64,000 nucleotides of DNA, from the NCBI GenBank assembly GCA_963665155.2, contig CAXXFI010000001.1:976982-1040981 (forward strand), given 5' to 3'. Both the position numbers and the translations under genes were made by a program. Positions 9,788-20,209 of this stretch are shown in pieces; position 1 is the first letter of the stretch; the number at the start of each line of letters is the position of its first letter. This DNA is from UBA1141 sp963665155. Lineage in GTDB: Bacteria; Chloroflexota; Dehalococcoidia; Lucifugimonadales; UBA3495. Below the pieces are notes generated by a model. It was given only the letters and a program-made list of their open reading frames with translations. It ran no database searches and had not been told where the DNA came from.

Positions 9788-10639
9788 TCAACCGTCAGTG
9801 TCGAGCCATCGGTCAAATTGCGGGACCAAACCAAGATCGCCTTGCGCATCGAACTGGTTGGCGGTAATCGCTGAATCAAGGGTTAGGCGTCCGTACATTA
9901 GCAACACAAACGAACTGGCAGTGCCGTTCAGCTTTAGGTGGGCATCGAATCCTCCCGTGCTCTCCAAGCGCGCCTTCTCACCCGCTACAACAATGTCAAT
10001 TCCGCCCCACGCAGCGTCTAGCTGGAAACCATAAATAATTGGCTCATCGGCAGTGGCGGCGATTCGAAATGGAGAATTCCAAGGCCTACGATTGCTTGGC
10101 AGCTTCTCCATAAGGATCGGTACGCATTCAGCCGAGATAGCCGATGAAGTCTCCACTGAAGAGCGTATATCCCACTCATGGATAGCGATTTCCTGAATAA
10201 TCACGGCCAAGATACTGTCGATTTCACGCTCATTAGCCAGATACGGGTGATAATATGGCTTTGCCCAATCGTCTGCTCCAAGTCCTCGCAGCAAATCGTT
10301 AAACTTATCGAAACGCTCGCCAAAAGCCAGGAGCAATTCTTGCCCCAAGCTCTGATTCATAGCTACTGCGGCGTTGCTATACGCCCTGCTGATGGCTGGC
10401 CCTTTGACCGGCGTATCTTGAAAACCGTCTGGAATTGACAGATCGCCGCGGAGCCCTCGCTCTATCAGGCCCCTGTAGTTCTGGGCGAACCAAACTAGAT
10501 GCGCTATCAGCTCCCCGACATCCCAATCCTCGCAAGGAGTTGGTTTCCGTAAGTCATCTTGATTTAGACCGTTGATGTATTGTTTGAGCCTCCCGGTCTC
10601 GGAAATTATCAACCGAATGCTGTCTTCCCGTGTGATCAT
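9788..10639 (-). CDS. MDMPI/TIGR03083-like protein (maleylpyruvate isomerase family fold)
   Basis: 283 residues. The N-terminal DinB-like domain shows TPCEDWDVGELIAHLVW near 35-50 and EIAIHEWDIR near 155, which place the metal ligands (His, Glu, His). The C-terminal part resembles the SCP2-like MDMPI_C domain (AWGGIDIVVAGEKARLEST, LNGTASSFVLLMYGR). Family members include mycothiol-dependent maleylpyruvate isomerase, but most are uncharacterised. A strong AAGGAGG site precedes the ATG. It is followed on the same strand by a truncated hemoglobin gene upstream at 11088; the 65-base gap allows joint transcription. Confidence 0.8.
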   Translation of the reverse strand: MITREDSIRLIISETGRLKQYINGLNQDDLRKPTPCEDWDVGELIAHLVWFAQNYRGLIERGLRGDLSIPDGFQDTPVKGPAISRAYSNAAVAMNQSLGQELLLAFGERFDKFNDLLRGLGADDWAKPYYHPYLANEREIDSILAVIIQEIAIHEWDIRSSVETSSAISAECVPILMEKLPSNRRPWNSPFRIAATADEPIIYGFQLDAAWGGIDIVVAGEKARLESTGGFDAHLKLNGTASSFVLLMYGRLTLDSAITANQFDAQGDLGLVPQFDRWLDTDG

Positions 10640-10704
10640 CTTTTCCTCCTTTTCTTGGGCTGAATGTTAAGCCCGTCGTAACTTGCCCAACTAACTTGTC
10701 GATA

Positions 10705-11088
10705 TTAGCCGCTCACAACGATCTCTGACCTGAGGCTGTTAAGGAAATCGCACACTTGACCTTGCTCCTTATCGGGCACCTTGAAACTATCGAGGGTCGC
10801 AACGCAGTGCTCCATCAGCTTGTCATACTCCTTCTCGGTGATGCCCAGTCCCAAATGAGAAGTTTTCATATCTCTCCCGGTGTAGAACGTTGGACCCTCC
10901 GTGGCTTCGCACAAAAAGTCCACGATGAGTTGGCGTTCTTTCCTCTTTGTGTCTTCACTATGCCCAGCCCAATACTTATTTAGCTGGGGATCATTTAACA
11001 CCCGCTCCAAGAACTGGTCGGTCACCGCTGCGATGGCGTCGTACCCTCCGAGTCGTTGATACAAGGACGCACCCGATGAATCTGGCAT
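10705..11088 (-). CDS. Group 1 truncated hemoglobin
   Basis: 127 residues, normal for the 2-over-2 truncated globin family. It begins with SLYQRLGGYDAIAAVTDQFLERVL and has FYTGRDMKTSHLGLGIT, where the His in SHLG is the proximal heme ligand. Group 1 members bind oxygen and often detoxify nitric oxide. AAAGGAGG lies 6 bases before the ATG. A second, unrelated full-length globin is present at 46.3 kb, so oxygen or NO handling seems to matter to this organism. Confidence 0.92.
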   Translation of the reverse strand: MPDSSGASLYQRLGGYDAIAAVTDQFLERVLNDPQLNKYWAGHSEDTKRKERQLIVDFLCEATEGPTFYTGRDMKTSHLGLGITEKEYDKLMEHCVATLDSFKVPDKEQGQVCDFLNSLRSEIVVSG

Positions 11089-11377
11089 ATCGACCTCCTT
11101 TAATTACTACCAATTTGAGCGTTCTTTCACCCTGCTTCTAGTTCCAGCATATTAGACGAGAACTATATACGTACGCATCGACAATATTGACAGTTTATTA
11201 GGCGGGACTACCAGCGGGGTGAATAGACCCAATAGAGAGAAGTTACTAGAGGCGTACCACCGCGAAACATCTAAGCGTACCTCAGATTCACTCAGGCGCG
11301 TCTTCCTCTGAGTGTGGCTTCAATGGGGAGGCAGGGGTGAAGAGCAGGGATGAGATTTGCGGAGAAACGGGAGGCGA

Positions 11378-13532
11378 TTAAACGAGTCGGTGGCGGTAGG
11401 TGTAAGTTGCGGCTTCGGTGCGATTACCAACTCCGGTTTTGGCTAGGATGTTAGACACATGATTAGCCGCGGTCCTATAAGTGATAAACAATTCGTCGCC
11501 TATTTCTTGATTCGTCTTACCTCTGGCTACGAGCCGCAGCACCTCCAATTCCCGCTGGCTCAGTCCGTCCGGGTTTCCCTCGGCGCTGATCCGAAAAGAA
11601 TCCAGCAGTACTCCTGTTTCCGACAGCTGCACCTCCAACGGCGCCATTCCCAATTCACTGGCAATAGCCGTCGCCTCTTCCAGTAGTGATTCTGCCGCCG
11701 CACGATCCTCGGATTGATTGCATTGAATCAAAGTGGTTGCGTAGTCTTGGCATGTCCAGGCCAGTTCTGGGCGGTAGCCCGCTGTGCGGCAAAACGTCAG
11801 CGCCTGCTCAAAGTGTGCAATGGCATCGTCTAGGTGACCCATTGTCTGAGACAGCAGACCAAGCAGCCGGTCCACGGCGATTGCTCTGGTGGTTGCTCCA
11901 CTTGTGGGTAACAGCCAATGGTATTGCTCGGCCGCAGCTATCGCATCACCTCGCATAGATGCAATCAGAGCTAATCCCACCCTCGCCCACCAAGCGAGGT
12001 GAGGGCTAACGGCAGACGATGAGAGAACAGTTTCGGCTGCTAATCGAGCGTCTTTCAGGTAGTCATAATCTCCGGTGATCCGGGCTACCAACGGTAATAC
12101 CATTGCTGGGTAACCATGCCCCCAGGTAGGTACCGCCGGTGTTGCTTCTCTCGCTTCGATTAGCTGTGCAAGGTAGAACTCACCTTGGCCAATGTCTCCA
12201 GTCTCGTGTTCGAGTAGGACTCTTGCGGCAATGTGAGGTGGGTCAAGTGGCGAAATTTGCAAAGCTCTATCGCTCGCCGCGCGACACCGCTCCCAATCCC
12301 CTTCTAGCCGATATAAGTTAGCTACAGGTAGAAGGCCGTTGACCATCCAGTAACCACGGCCAAGCCTCTCGGAGCCTTCAATCAATGAAGCAACGTGCTG
12401 ATATGCACTTTCTGTTTCACCGATGGTCTCGAGAGCATTCATGGCGCTAGAAACTCGGACGGAAACCCCGATTCTCCCAAGCCGTCGTTTTCTTAATGTC
12501 GATTATAGATGTAAAAGTTGGTTGTTGAAACGGCTTACATACACTTCCATGCCGCATAATACTGGAATACGTCTGCTTGGGGTAGCGCGAAACTCGGCCA
12601 ATGGCTTTCCGGCCAGACCTCTAGTGTGGCCGCGCACTTCATAGTACAGATTGCCGGCGAGACGGGCGGCCTTTATCGTTTCCAAACTCTTTTGAATACA
12701 GTCGCGCCAGCGCAGGTGCCACCAATCAACTTCGGCGTCCGTGCCCACTGCCATAGTTTTAAGTTCAGCATCATGCTCACGCCGAGCTATTATCAACGCC
12801 TCGGTGATTGCTCGTTTTGCGCCATCATAATCTGCCTCCTCTATCCCCAGCACGCTCCCGTAGCGAGACGGCAGGCGACCCGCTTCCACGGACCCCGTTG
12901 GAACAGAACCCAACGCTTTCGCGACCGGATGAGATGAACCCATAGGGTGGCCGGGTAATGGAGGGATGGGGTACTCAGCGATGGCCACGACTTGAGCGAT
13001 ATTTTTAGTCTCAATGTAGTAGTCAAGTGCTCGACTGAGACTCATTACTGCAAACTGGGTCTCGTGCCTCCCGAGCGTGGCTGCCTGGGCCCGTCCCAGG
13101 CCGAATAACAATGCCGCCGCATCAGCGTCTTCCGCAGGCTGCATACCGACGTTAGAAATTCCCTTGGCGGAAAGAGCTGTTTGAAAGTGATCCAAAGCCT
13201 CGTTGTATGCGTAGCTTGCTAGTGCCTGGTGCCCAGCCAGCGAGGAAAAACGGATGAGCATCTCCACGCCTACAACCGTTTGGGCTTCGCCAAAGTGGTG
13301 GGCAAGCTCGGCTGCATGGTAATTCAAATCATCTCGATGTAAGTATTCTAACGCTTCACCGATGCGGGCGTGCAGCCTCGCTCTCCGGCTGGGCGACAAT
13401 TCTTGTGAAAGCACTTGTTGGATGAGGCCGTGGCTAAACTGATATCTCTCCGCCCCTTCGGGATTCACTTCTATCACTCGGGCCTCAAGTGCCTCGTCTA
13501 ACGTTGTTAGAAGTTGTTCTTCTGGGACCTCT
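11378..13532 (-). pseudogene. LuxR-family regulator with TPR-like region, split by a 170-bp insertion and 5'-truncated
   Basis: Two open frames belong to one protein. The upstream half (13532 to 12625) carries the end of an AAA-type ATPase/winged region (RYQFSHGLIQQVLSQEL) and helical repeats. The downstream half (12446 to 11378) carries more helical repeats and a C-terminal LuxR HTH (GLSQRELEVLRLVARGKTN, then NHVSNILAKTG). Element A (12451-12620) sits between them. Removing it with one CTAG gives VRGHTSAMNALETIGETES in frame. The N-terminal ATPase domain is missing beyond about 13532, where a TPR gene on the other strand abuts. The downstream half could still be translated from its own ATG at 12442. 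Confidence 0.85.
12447..12624. mobile_element. Element A copy 1: 170-bp insertion between CTAG duplications
   Basis: CTAG at 12447-12450 and 12621-12624 bracket 170 bp that recur almost identically at 28655-28825. The host frame is restored by removing one CTAG plus the insert, which proves an insertion with 4-bp target duplication. The ends (AAACTCGGACGG and CCGGCCAGACCT) are only weakly inverted (6 of 12). No coding capacity. A CTAG/YTAR target fits mobilisation by an IS5-type transposase (inferred from family knowledge). Confidence 0.85.
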
Positions 13533-14987
13533 TATTACGAGCAGGCTTGGCAGGAGGCAGAGCAAGCCGGTGGCCCGATTCTCAAGGGAACTATCGAGTT
13601 GAACATAGGACTGACTCATCGTCGCCAGAGTGGCAGTGACGGGGCACTTGACCAGGCGGAGGCGTATTATGAGAAGGCTCGAACTTGGTTTGAGCGAGCG
13701 GCTAACCGATCTGGTCAAGCCGAGGTCGAATTGAGCTTGGCGGTTTTGGAGCAAGCTCGTGGCCGCATGGAATTAGCAAGACAGCATCTGATCTCTTCTG
13801 AAGCCTATTTGCGAAACATTGACCAAGCATTTGAACAGATTCCACCAAGAATCCAAGCGCAGATGCTCACGTCCAAAGCCGACATACACGACTCCTTCGG
13901 AGAATCGGAGGAAGCTGAGAGGCTTTACAAGGAAGCGCTGTCCATTTATGAGTTACACCCCGACCCATTGCAGGAAGCCAGCACTCTGGTGAATTCAGCG
14001 GGGCTGTATGCGAGGTTGAATCGTAATAGGGAGGCAAGAAAGTTACTAGAGCGGGCCCGCGAGATAGCGGAGGGATTCGCCGATCAAGAGCCTCGCCAGC
14101 TACTTGGCGTTCTCTACAACAATCTCGGCAGAACATACCAGGATATCAGTGAAAATGATGTTGCCCTTTCCTACTATCAGCGATAGAGAGATATTGCTAA
14201 GGCAGTTGGTGAGCAGCTTCTGTACGCTCAGGCGGTAGAAAACATTGGCGTGATCCGCGGCTTCTCCGGCGACTTTGCTCAAGCCATTGAAAACTTCGAG
14301 GAAGCTCTGCCAATCTACCGCGAGCTCGAAAACCGAGACAGAGAGGTGCAAACGCTTTTCAACCTCTACTCGATCCATTCCGCTTCTGGTGATCTATCAG
14401 CTTCAGAAATCGTTTCAGAGTTGCTGACGCTGCTACAAGAACACAACGTTGACCAGGAGGTAGAATCAGCTGTCCTGTTTGGCCTTCTGGTCCAGGATAT
14501 CAAGGAATCCTCAGGGCTTATCTCGTACCGCGAACGTCTTCAGGAACTGCGGCGGTTCTATGAAGAGCGCAATGAGCCAATTGGGCTGGGGCGCAGTCAT
14601 CGGATGCTCGCGAACGTAGGGCAGAGGTTGGGAAACCTGGACGAAATGATCAGGCACGCAAGAGAGACGGAGAAGTATGTAGATGAGATTGCCCTGCCCT
14701 TGCGGATAACCGTTCACACTGACCTGGGATTTTTCCTCCTCACAGACAGCCCACAGGACGCCTTAGGCCATTTCAACAAGGCATTCGATCTTGCTGAGAA
14801 CTACGATATTACCCAACAGCGTAGCCTGGCGCTCGTTATAAACCTGTACACGTCCATTTACGCACAAGAAATTGATTGCGAACGTCATCTAGAAAAGGCT
14901 CAAATCGTGGTAGAGACCACCGGTGATGCTCAGATACGAACTCAGTTCCAGGGCATAGTTGACGCGCTGAGTCCTATATGCAGGTGA
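13527..14987 (+). pseudogene. TPR-repeat protein, 5'-truncated, internal stop codon
   Basis: The frame runs from the junction near 13527 (YYEQAWQEAEQAGG) to a TAG at 14184-14186 and continues in the same frame to 14987. Several 34-40-residue tetratricopeptide units are visible, for example ALSIYELHPDPLQEAS, then YQR-stop-RDIAKAVGEQLLYAQAVENIG, and FAQAIENFEEALPIYREL. The stop replaces what is usually a sense codon at a repeat boundary. No start codon or N-terminal effector domain remains. It abuts the broken LuxR gene head to head. Such TPR tails are common in regulatory ATPases and cyclases. Confidence 0.75.
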
Positions 14988-15931
14988 CGATACCCCAACC
15001 TCCAGGATACATCGCATAGTGCATTAAGGGGTTCTAATTCCAAATCGACGTAATTACGCCGCGGTTGGGTTGGGGCGGGGGAGTTGGTTGATTGAAGGTG
15101 TCCCCCAGGCCGAGCCCGCTAGGCGGCGCACCCGATCGGCGTTGCCATCCCACACCCGGAGTTCGTCCTCAATCGCTGGGTGTCGATACTGTTGAATGGG
15201 GCGGTGGTGGAGAGCACCCTTGTGCCGAAAGTTGCCAGGTGGGTCTCCACGATATTTCTCATGTACTGCCCGACCACGTCTCCGCCGTATTCCACAGAGG
15301 ATGTGTACATCTCAGGTGCAGTACTCAATATGAAACCCTATTCTTTCTGCTATTTTCGCCCATATACGTAATATAGTGCTCGGAATTCGGCATACCTTTT
15401 ATCTTGAAGATACGAAAGCCTTGCCGATCTATTTGGCGGGGAGACCGCCATCGACCACCCGTTCGAAACCGGTTACGAATAACTGTTCATCCGATGCAGA
15501 GTTCGAGACTCCCTGGCTATTTCTTCGGGAAGGACCAACTAGCCGATGGCGTGTCGTTCCCGGTTGTATCGGCAGCCTCGAGCACAAACGCTCCCAATGG
15601 TATGTCCTTTACGCCTGTGGCGCCGGAATTGCTTGGACATCGTTTTCAGGTGAGAAGCTATGTAGACAAGTCCCATACGTGCGGCTACTATTCCTGCATA
15701 CTGTGAAATGGCTGGAATGGCAGCACTCGGTGACGCATTCGAGAGCGCTGCTTATGTTATAGACCGAGTAGAAAATACTCGCCACTGCTACTGCCCAGAC
15801 CATCCTGCGTCACCTCTTGCGGTGGCCCAGCTAGACCAAAAGCGGTTTAATTCCAAGAGTGGTTACATTCGTGGTTGCATTCAGTGAAGCACAACTTACG
15901 GTGCAAATTTATCAGGTTTGGAGGAATACTC
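14988..15931. other. Intergenic/decayed region
   Basis: No recognised gene in about 940 bases. Short open frames on both strands (for example minus 15119-15328 and plus 15404-15706) have protein-like composition but no family I can name. They may be old fragments. The right end holds the ribosome site of the GlcG gene. Confidence 0.45.
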
Positions 15932-16321
15932 ATGGCGTTAACTTTGGCAGAAGCGAATCGAATGGTTCAAGGGGCGGTAGCGAAGGCGGACGAACTGGGT
16001 GTCAAGCTAAGCATCGCGGTATGCGATGCTGGCGGAAGTCTACTGGCGTTTAACCGCATGGAAGGGGCAAGCGCGGTAAGCGCCACTGTAGCCCAAGGTA
16101 AGGCCGCTGCATCTGCCGGATTTGGGCGGGCCAGCGGAGCCTTGCAGGCGGACTCCCCTGTCATACAGGCAATCATAGCGACAATGGGGGGCCGGATGCT
16201 CGCTGCCCAAGGCGCTGTGCCGGTAAACAAGAACGGGGAACATGTGGGGGCGATCGGCGGCAGCGGAGCCACCGCACAACAAGATGAAGATTGTGCTCAA
16301 GCAGGGTTGGCTGCGCTGTAA
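15932..16321 (+). CDS. GlcG/HbpS family protein (heme-binding-like)
   Basis: 129 residues from the ATG at 15932, preceded by GGAGGAAT; a longer frame upstream has no support. The PF03928 fold shows MALTLAEANRMVQGAVAKA, SIAVCDAGGSLLAFNRMEGA, a helix with VAQGKAAASAGFGR and the C-terminal GAIGGSGATAQQDEDCAQAG. Relatives bind heme (HbpS) or accompany glycolate and diol utilisation (GlcG, DhaG). It precedes an M20 peptidase and an LLM gene, as its paralogue at 44.1 kb sits in another catabolic cluster. Confidence 0.85.
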   Translation: MALTLAEANRMVQGAVAKADELGVKLSIAVCDAGGSLLAFNRMEGASAVSATVAQGKAAASAGFGRASGALQADSPVIQAIIATMGGRMLAAQGAVPVNKNGEHVGAIGGSGATAQQDEDCAQAGLAAL

Positions 16322-16413
16322 CGATGCAACCCTATGCGTGCTGTTGGGCGCGACCTTAGATACCCCAGCAAATGGAAATTAGGCTGTGCCCAACAAGAAA
16401 ACGGAGGATTCTG

Positions 16414-17616
16414 ATGTCAACCCGGGACCAGGCGCAGCACCTCGTCACTAAAATCGATGAGGGTTATTTGATCGACACTTTGGTCGAACTGGCGCAGGTG
16501 CCGACGGATGTGCCCCTGGGCCCTCAGACCTTCATGGAACCTGACGATCCCAAGCTGGTCCGCTACGTTCAGGAAAGCCTGCGACCGAAATTAGACGACT
16601 TGGGAGCCAAGCACATTTCGGACGTCCCAGTGAATCAGTTGTTGGTTCATTATGGGGATGGAAAGTCCCAAGCATCTTTGCTGGTAATGGTCTACACTCC
16701 GACTCAGCACCACAACCTGATGGAGGACCCTTTTTCCGGCAAAATCGCCAACGCAGCGGAATGGGGCTACGATGAGCCCTGCGTTTTCGGCCATGGAGTC
16801 ACCCAAAACAAGGCCCACCACGCTGTCAAGCTGGCGGTGTTGAAGCTCTTGGTCGAGGAGAAAATCAACCTTCCGGGAAACCTCTACTTTGCCGTGAATA
16901 ACGAGGGCCGCAGTAGCCACTGGTGCTCGGATCAAATTCTTAATGCTTTGGATCGCAAGCCGGATTTTTGCTTGCTACTGACGGGTACGGGGATGCGGAT
17001 ATCCTTGGGAAATAGGGGCCGGCTGGACGTGGATGTGGAAATCAAGGGTAAGGCCGTGCACTCCAGCGCCCCCAGCCAAGGCCTCAGCGCTATCGAAGGG
17101 GCCCACGAATTCCTTAACCGCCTGAAGAAGCTACAACTCCCCGGCACCCACCCTATCCTGGGTGAACGTCACGCTATCGCCTATCAAATCGTGTTTGAGC
17201 CCTTGGCTCCCCACACCCTTCCCGAAGTCGCCAGGATAAAGGTGGACCGCCGCCTACTTCCGGGAGACGATCTGGACCAAGCTGTAGAGGAAGTGAGGGA
17301 GGCAATTGGTGACCTTACGCCCTACCAGGTGACCGTCACTAAAGGCCCTCATATGCTGCCGGCGCTGGTCAATCCCCAACACCCAGGAGTGCAAGCCCTG
17401 ACCAGGGCCCACCAAATGGTATACTCCCAAAATCCGGAAACATATTATGGGCAGGGCACATTTGATGCTGGTGGACCATGCGCTGCCGGTGTGCCGACGG
17501 TGATGTACGGGGTGGGTGGCGGTGCGTCAGTGTTGGGAGAGGATTTTGCGCCTGTCCGTCAAGTAGTGGATGAAGCCCGCGTCCTGGTCCACACCATTAT
17601 GTCCCTTCTGGGCTGA
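16414..17616 (+). CDS. M20/ArgE-DapE-like peptidase with altered metal-site motifs
   Basis: 400 residues from the ATG at 16414 (CGGAGG upstream). The dimerisation domain is clear (GRLDVDVEIKGKAVHSSAPSQG region, then EGAHEFLNRL) and the C-terminus has FDAGGPCAAGVPTVMYGVGG. In place of the usual GHxD loop there is YTPTQHHNLMEDPFSG, and the second ligand segment is FGHGVTQNKAHHAVKLA instead of GRGxxDMKGG. The Glu pair is NEG rather than EE. It may use other ligands, act on a different amide, or be catalytically changed. It lies between GlcG and LLM genes. Confidence 0.78.
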   Translation: MSTRDQAQHLVTKIDEGYLIDTLVELAQVPTDVPLGPQTFMEPDDPKLVRYVQESLRPKLDDLGAKHISDVPVNQLLVHYGDGKSQASLLVMVYTPTQHHNLMEDPFSGKIANAAEWGYDEPCVFGHGVTQNKAHHAVKLAVLKLLVEEKINLPGNLYFAVNNEGRSSHWCSDQILNALDRKPDFCLLLTGTGMRISLGNRGRLDVDVEIKGKAVHSSAPSQGLSAIEGAHEFLNRLKKLQLPGTHPILGERHAIAYQIVFEPLAPHTLPEVARIKVDRRLLPGDDLDQAVEEVREAIGDLTPYQVTVTKGPHMLPALVNPQHPGVQALTRAHQMVYSQNPETYYGQGTFDAGGPCAAGVPTVMYGVGGGASVLGEDFAPVRQVVDEARVLVHTIMSLLG

Positions 17617-17636
17617 GTATTTAGCGGAGGCCTGAA

Positions 17637-18484
17637 GTGCAATACACGATGTCAGTAAAGTTCGGCCTAAGCCTGTCAAATCGAGCTGTGTTATTCGAAT
17701 GGGCGACTATGGACGATTTGGTAGAAGCGGCGACGATAGCAGAGTGGTCCGGCTACTTCAGCGGCGTGTGGGTAGGCGACAACCTTTTGTCTAAGCCAAG
17801 GGTTGAATCAATTGTAACCCTGTCGGCCATCGCCGCACGTACCAATAGGGTTTCATTGGGAACGATTTGCCTGGCCAGCTTCCCGCTTCGAGACCCAATA
17901 TTGCTGGCCATACAATGGGCCAGCTTGGACGTTTTGTCCCAAGGCCGCACAATCCTCGCTGTGTGCAACGGAGGCTCAGCCAGCGATGGGCCTCAGTTCG
18001 CCCAAGAACTTGATAATATGGGTGTAGCTTCGAGCGAACGGGTCGGTTGGTTGAGGGCGTCCAGGTCCTACGGCGTTTGTGGAGCGAGAAGCGTGTGACC
18101 CATCAAGGCAAGTTCTATAGTTTTTCCAATGTGGAGGCGCTGCCAAAACCGATTCAGCCCGCAGTGCCCATATTGATCGCCGCCAACCCCGAAGAACAAC
18201 GGCTAGACGATCCAGTGGTCGACCGCATTCTGCGGCGGGTCGCCACCTACGGAGATGGCTGGCAAACCGATGCCACTACAGTCGAAACGTTCCGGCAACG
18301 GTTTGACCGTATCCGGGAATATGCCGAAGCTCAAGGGAGGGACGCTGGTAAGTTTGACGCTTGTTTACACTTGATGGTGAATATCAATGACGACCGAGAG
18401 CAAAGCCTAAAAGAGGCGGAATACTTCCTACAGTCTTATTATGGGGCGGGCACCGTGTCCGTTTGGTTCGAGATAATCGTGTGA
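17637..18484 (+). pseudogene. LLM class oxidoreductase, frameshifted and C-terminally short
   Basis: The GTG at 17637 has GGAGG 6 bases upstream; an ATG lies at 17649. The first frame carries VKFGLSLSNRAVLFEW and VSLGTICLASFPLRDP, and the second frame carries GRLVEGVQVLRRLWSE and ATYGDGWQTDATTVE. Adding one G to the GGG at about 18038-18040 joins them (SSERGRLVEGVQ). The protein then stops at YYGAGTVSVWFEIIV, about 40-50 residues short of normal. Two lesions suggest a real pseudogene although the first could be a sequencing error. Confidence 0.75.
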
Positions 18485-19271
18485 TTTCATCAAACGCATT
18501 TGTCCAGGAGGGAATCAGCAAAATCCGTACTCAAGGATAGACCAGGACGACGAACGAAGCCCGATCGTGTTCGTTGTCACATTCCTTCCACGCTCGGCGG
18601 CCCTTCCGCCATCATTTGGTCCAGAATTCTAATTTTCTTATTAAACGACAACTTCCTGAGACGTTCCGATCACTTGGCTTGGGCTTTAATCAGCAGGTCC
18701 CGCAATCAACTGGGGCCTGGCCTACTCCAGGACATTGTGACGCGGCGCTAACAGACGATCCTCGGGAGTTTCCGCCCATGGTTCCATCGGACCGTAAATT
18801 CCAGCGCTTATCTCACGACTGACACGTCCATCTTGATCTCATCCCTGCTACATCTTCTGGGGTGGCTTATTCAACACCGTCTCTGTTTGTTGATAGTAGC
18901 CCTTCTCCAATGCCGTCTCAAAAAGGGTACCCGAAAACAGACCCTAATTTACGTGTAAATCATCCTCCTCCGATGCCGCCCCTTAACCGCCTGGTTGTGG
19001 AATGCCATGCCGAGATCGAGACGAGTATCAACATCGTCACCATGGCCTGAATAAACCGTAAACGGGGGCACGGTTGCCCGTTGGACCTGGCAGGGCCTTA
19101 GGAATCCTTGCCTATCAATATGGTGGGGTGCTGGTTTCTCCGACATTAAAAGGGCTAGTGCGTTTGGCAAAATCGGCACAGGTACCCAGCATGGCTTGGC
19201 GGATTCGGCGATGAGTTCATTCGGATTAACTAGCAGCCAGGACTAACGGCTCGCCGATCTGGAGAAATTAA
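18485..19271. other. Intergenic/decayed region
   Basis: About 790 bases without a supported gene. Short overlapping frames at 18500-18820 and 18860-19180 show no family resemblance. No strong hairpin or repeat was seen. Confidence 0.5.
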
Positions 19272-19935
19272 TCATTCTGTTGGCAGCGGTCGGAAGGTGA
19301 ATTTCTCGATTACCACCTCTATCGGGAGCAGGTCCATCGGTGGTTTTGCACCATCCAGCCACAGATTGATTCTCACTTTTTCGTTCCCAGGACTGGGAAT
19401 CCCAGAGCCTGTGTACATCCAAGAATCCACCAAACCACCTGACCGGTCTAGAATCAAGAATTCAACACTGCCCGGCGTCCAGTGAAAAGAATATTCATAT
19501 CCTGTGATGGGCTTCGTTTCGATGTTTTGGGTGTGGCCTGGCTCGTCCCAGGGTTGAACTGTAAACGCTCCTGTATACTCCGTGCCGTCAATTTCTCTCC
19601 GGCGTAATTCAATGTCCATTTCTCGGTGATTTTGAGTGGGATCGTCGTCCCAGGTTAAAAAAGCGAGTACAGCATTGCGATCAATGTCGTCTGGTGTCGC
19701 ACCCAGGGTAAAAACGTAGGTCCCATACCCCAACGACGTCGTTGAAAACACCTCTGCCGCTGACCATCTCCCATTAATTTCGCGAATCTGGAGATGAAGG
19801 CGACCGTTGCCGTCCACGCTTGCATTCCTGTCTGAGAAGAAATTGGGGCCAGGACCTTGGAGTTGTTGATCCGATTTTACCCCCCATAGACTTCCCGCGA
19901 ATTCTAGCTGCGAGGTTTCTTCGGACCGGACCGAA
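19272..19935 (-). pseudogene. Family 16 glycoside hydrolase-like fragment
   Basis: The frame carries the GH16 jelly-roll pattern: GPGPNFFSDRNASVDGNGRLHLQI, then SLGYGTYVFTLGA, the catalytic-type motif EMDIELRR (E-x-D-x-E), and FHWTPGSVEFLILDRSGG. GH16 enzymes cleave beta-glucans or galactans. The end is complete at 19272. The frame can be followed upstream to about 19935 (EFAGSLWGVKS) but no start or signal peptide is present, because sequence from a LigD gene joins here in another frame. Confidence 0.7.
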
Positions 19936-20193
19936 CCCGTCCATTAGTTCGACCCTGCTCAACCATGGTGGAGTAGTGGACGCAAGTACACGGCGATAAT
20001 ATGGCCGCTCCATGATTCCATTAGGGAAAGCTTTCATCGTGACCGGACGTCCTCTTAAGTGAGGGAGCAGTATTGGCGCTACCGATTGGTAGTAGAGTAA
20101 CAAATCGGCATTGGTTATCCCGTCATCGGGGAACAGCACTTTCGATAGGTGAGACAGGCCGTCGATTTCTACGATCGCCGAATCGTCACTCAT
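19930..20193 (-). pseudogene. LigD polymerase-domain N-terminal fragment
   Basis: From the ATG at 20193 the product reads VEIDGLSHLSKVLFPDDGIT, LLLYYQSVAPILLPHLRGRP, TMKAFPNGIMERPYYRR and TTPPWLSRVELMDG. This matches the start of the LigD polymerase/primase domain used in bacterial non-homologous end joining. After about 88 residues identity is lost and GH16 sequence takes over out of frame. The rest of LigD is not in the window. Confidence 0.75.
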
Positions 20194-20209
20194 TTGGCAA
20201 GTGTACTAC

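Noticed and set aside
15092..15762. Several 60-130-residue frames between the TPR pseudogene and GlcG
   Set aside because: No family resemblance, overlapping on both strands, no convincing ribosome sites.
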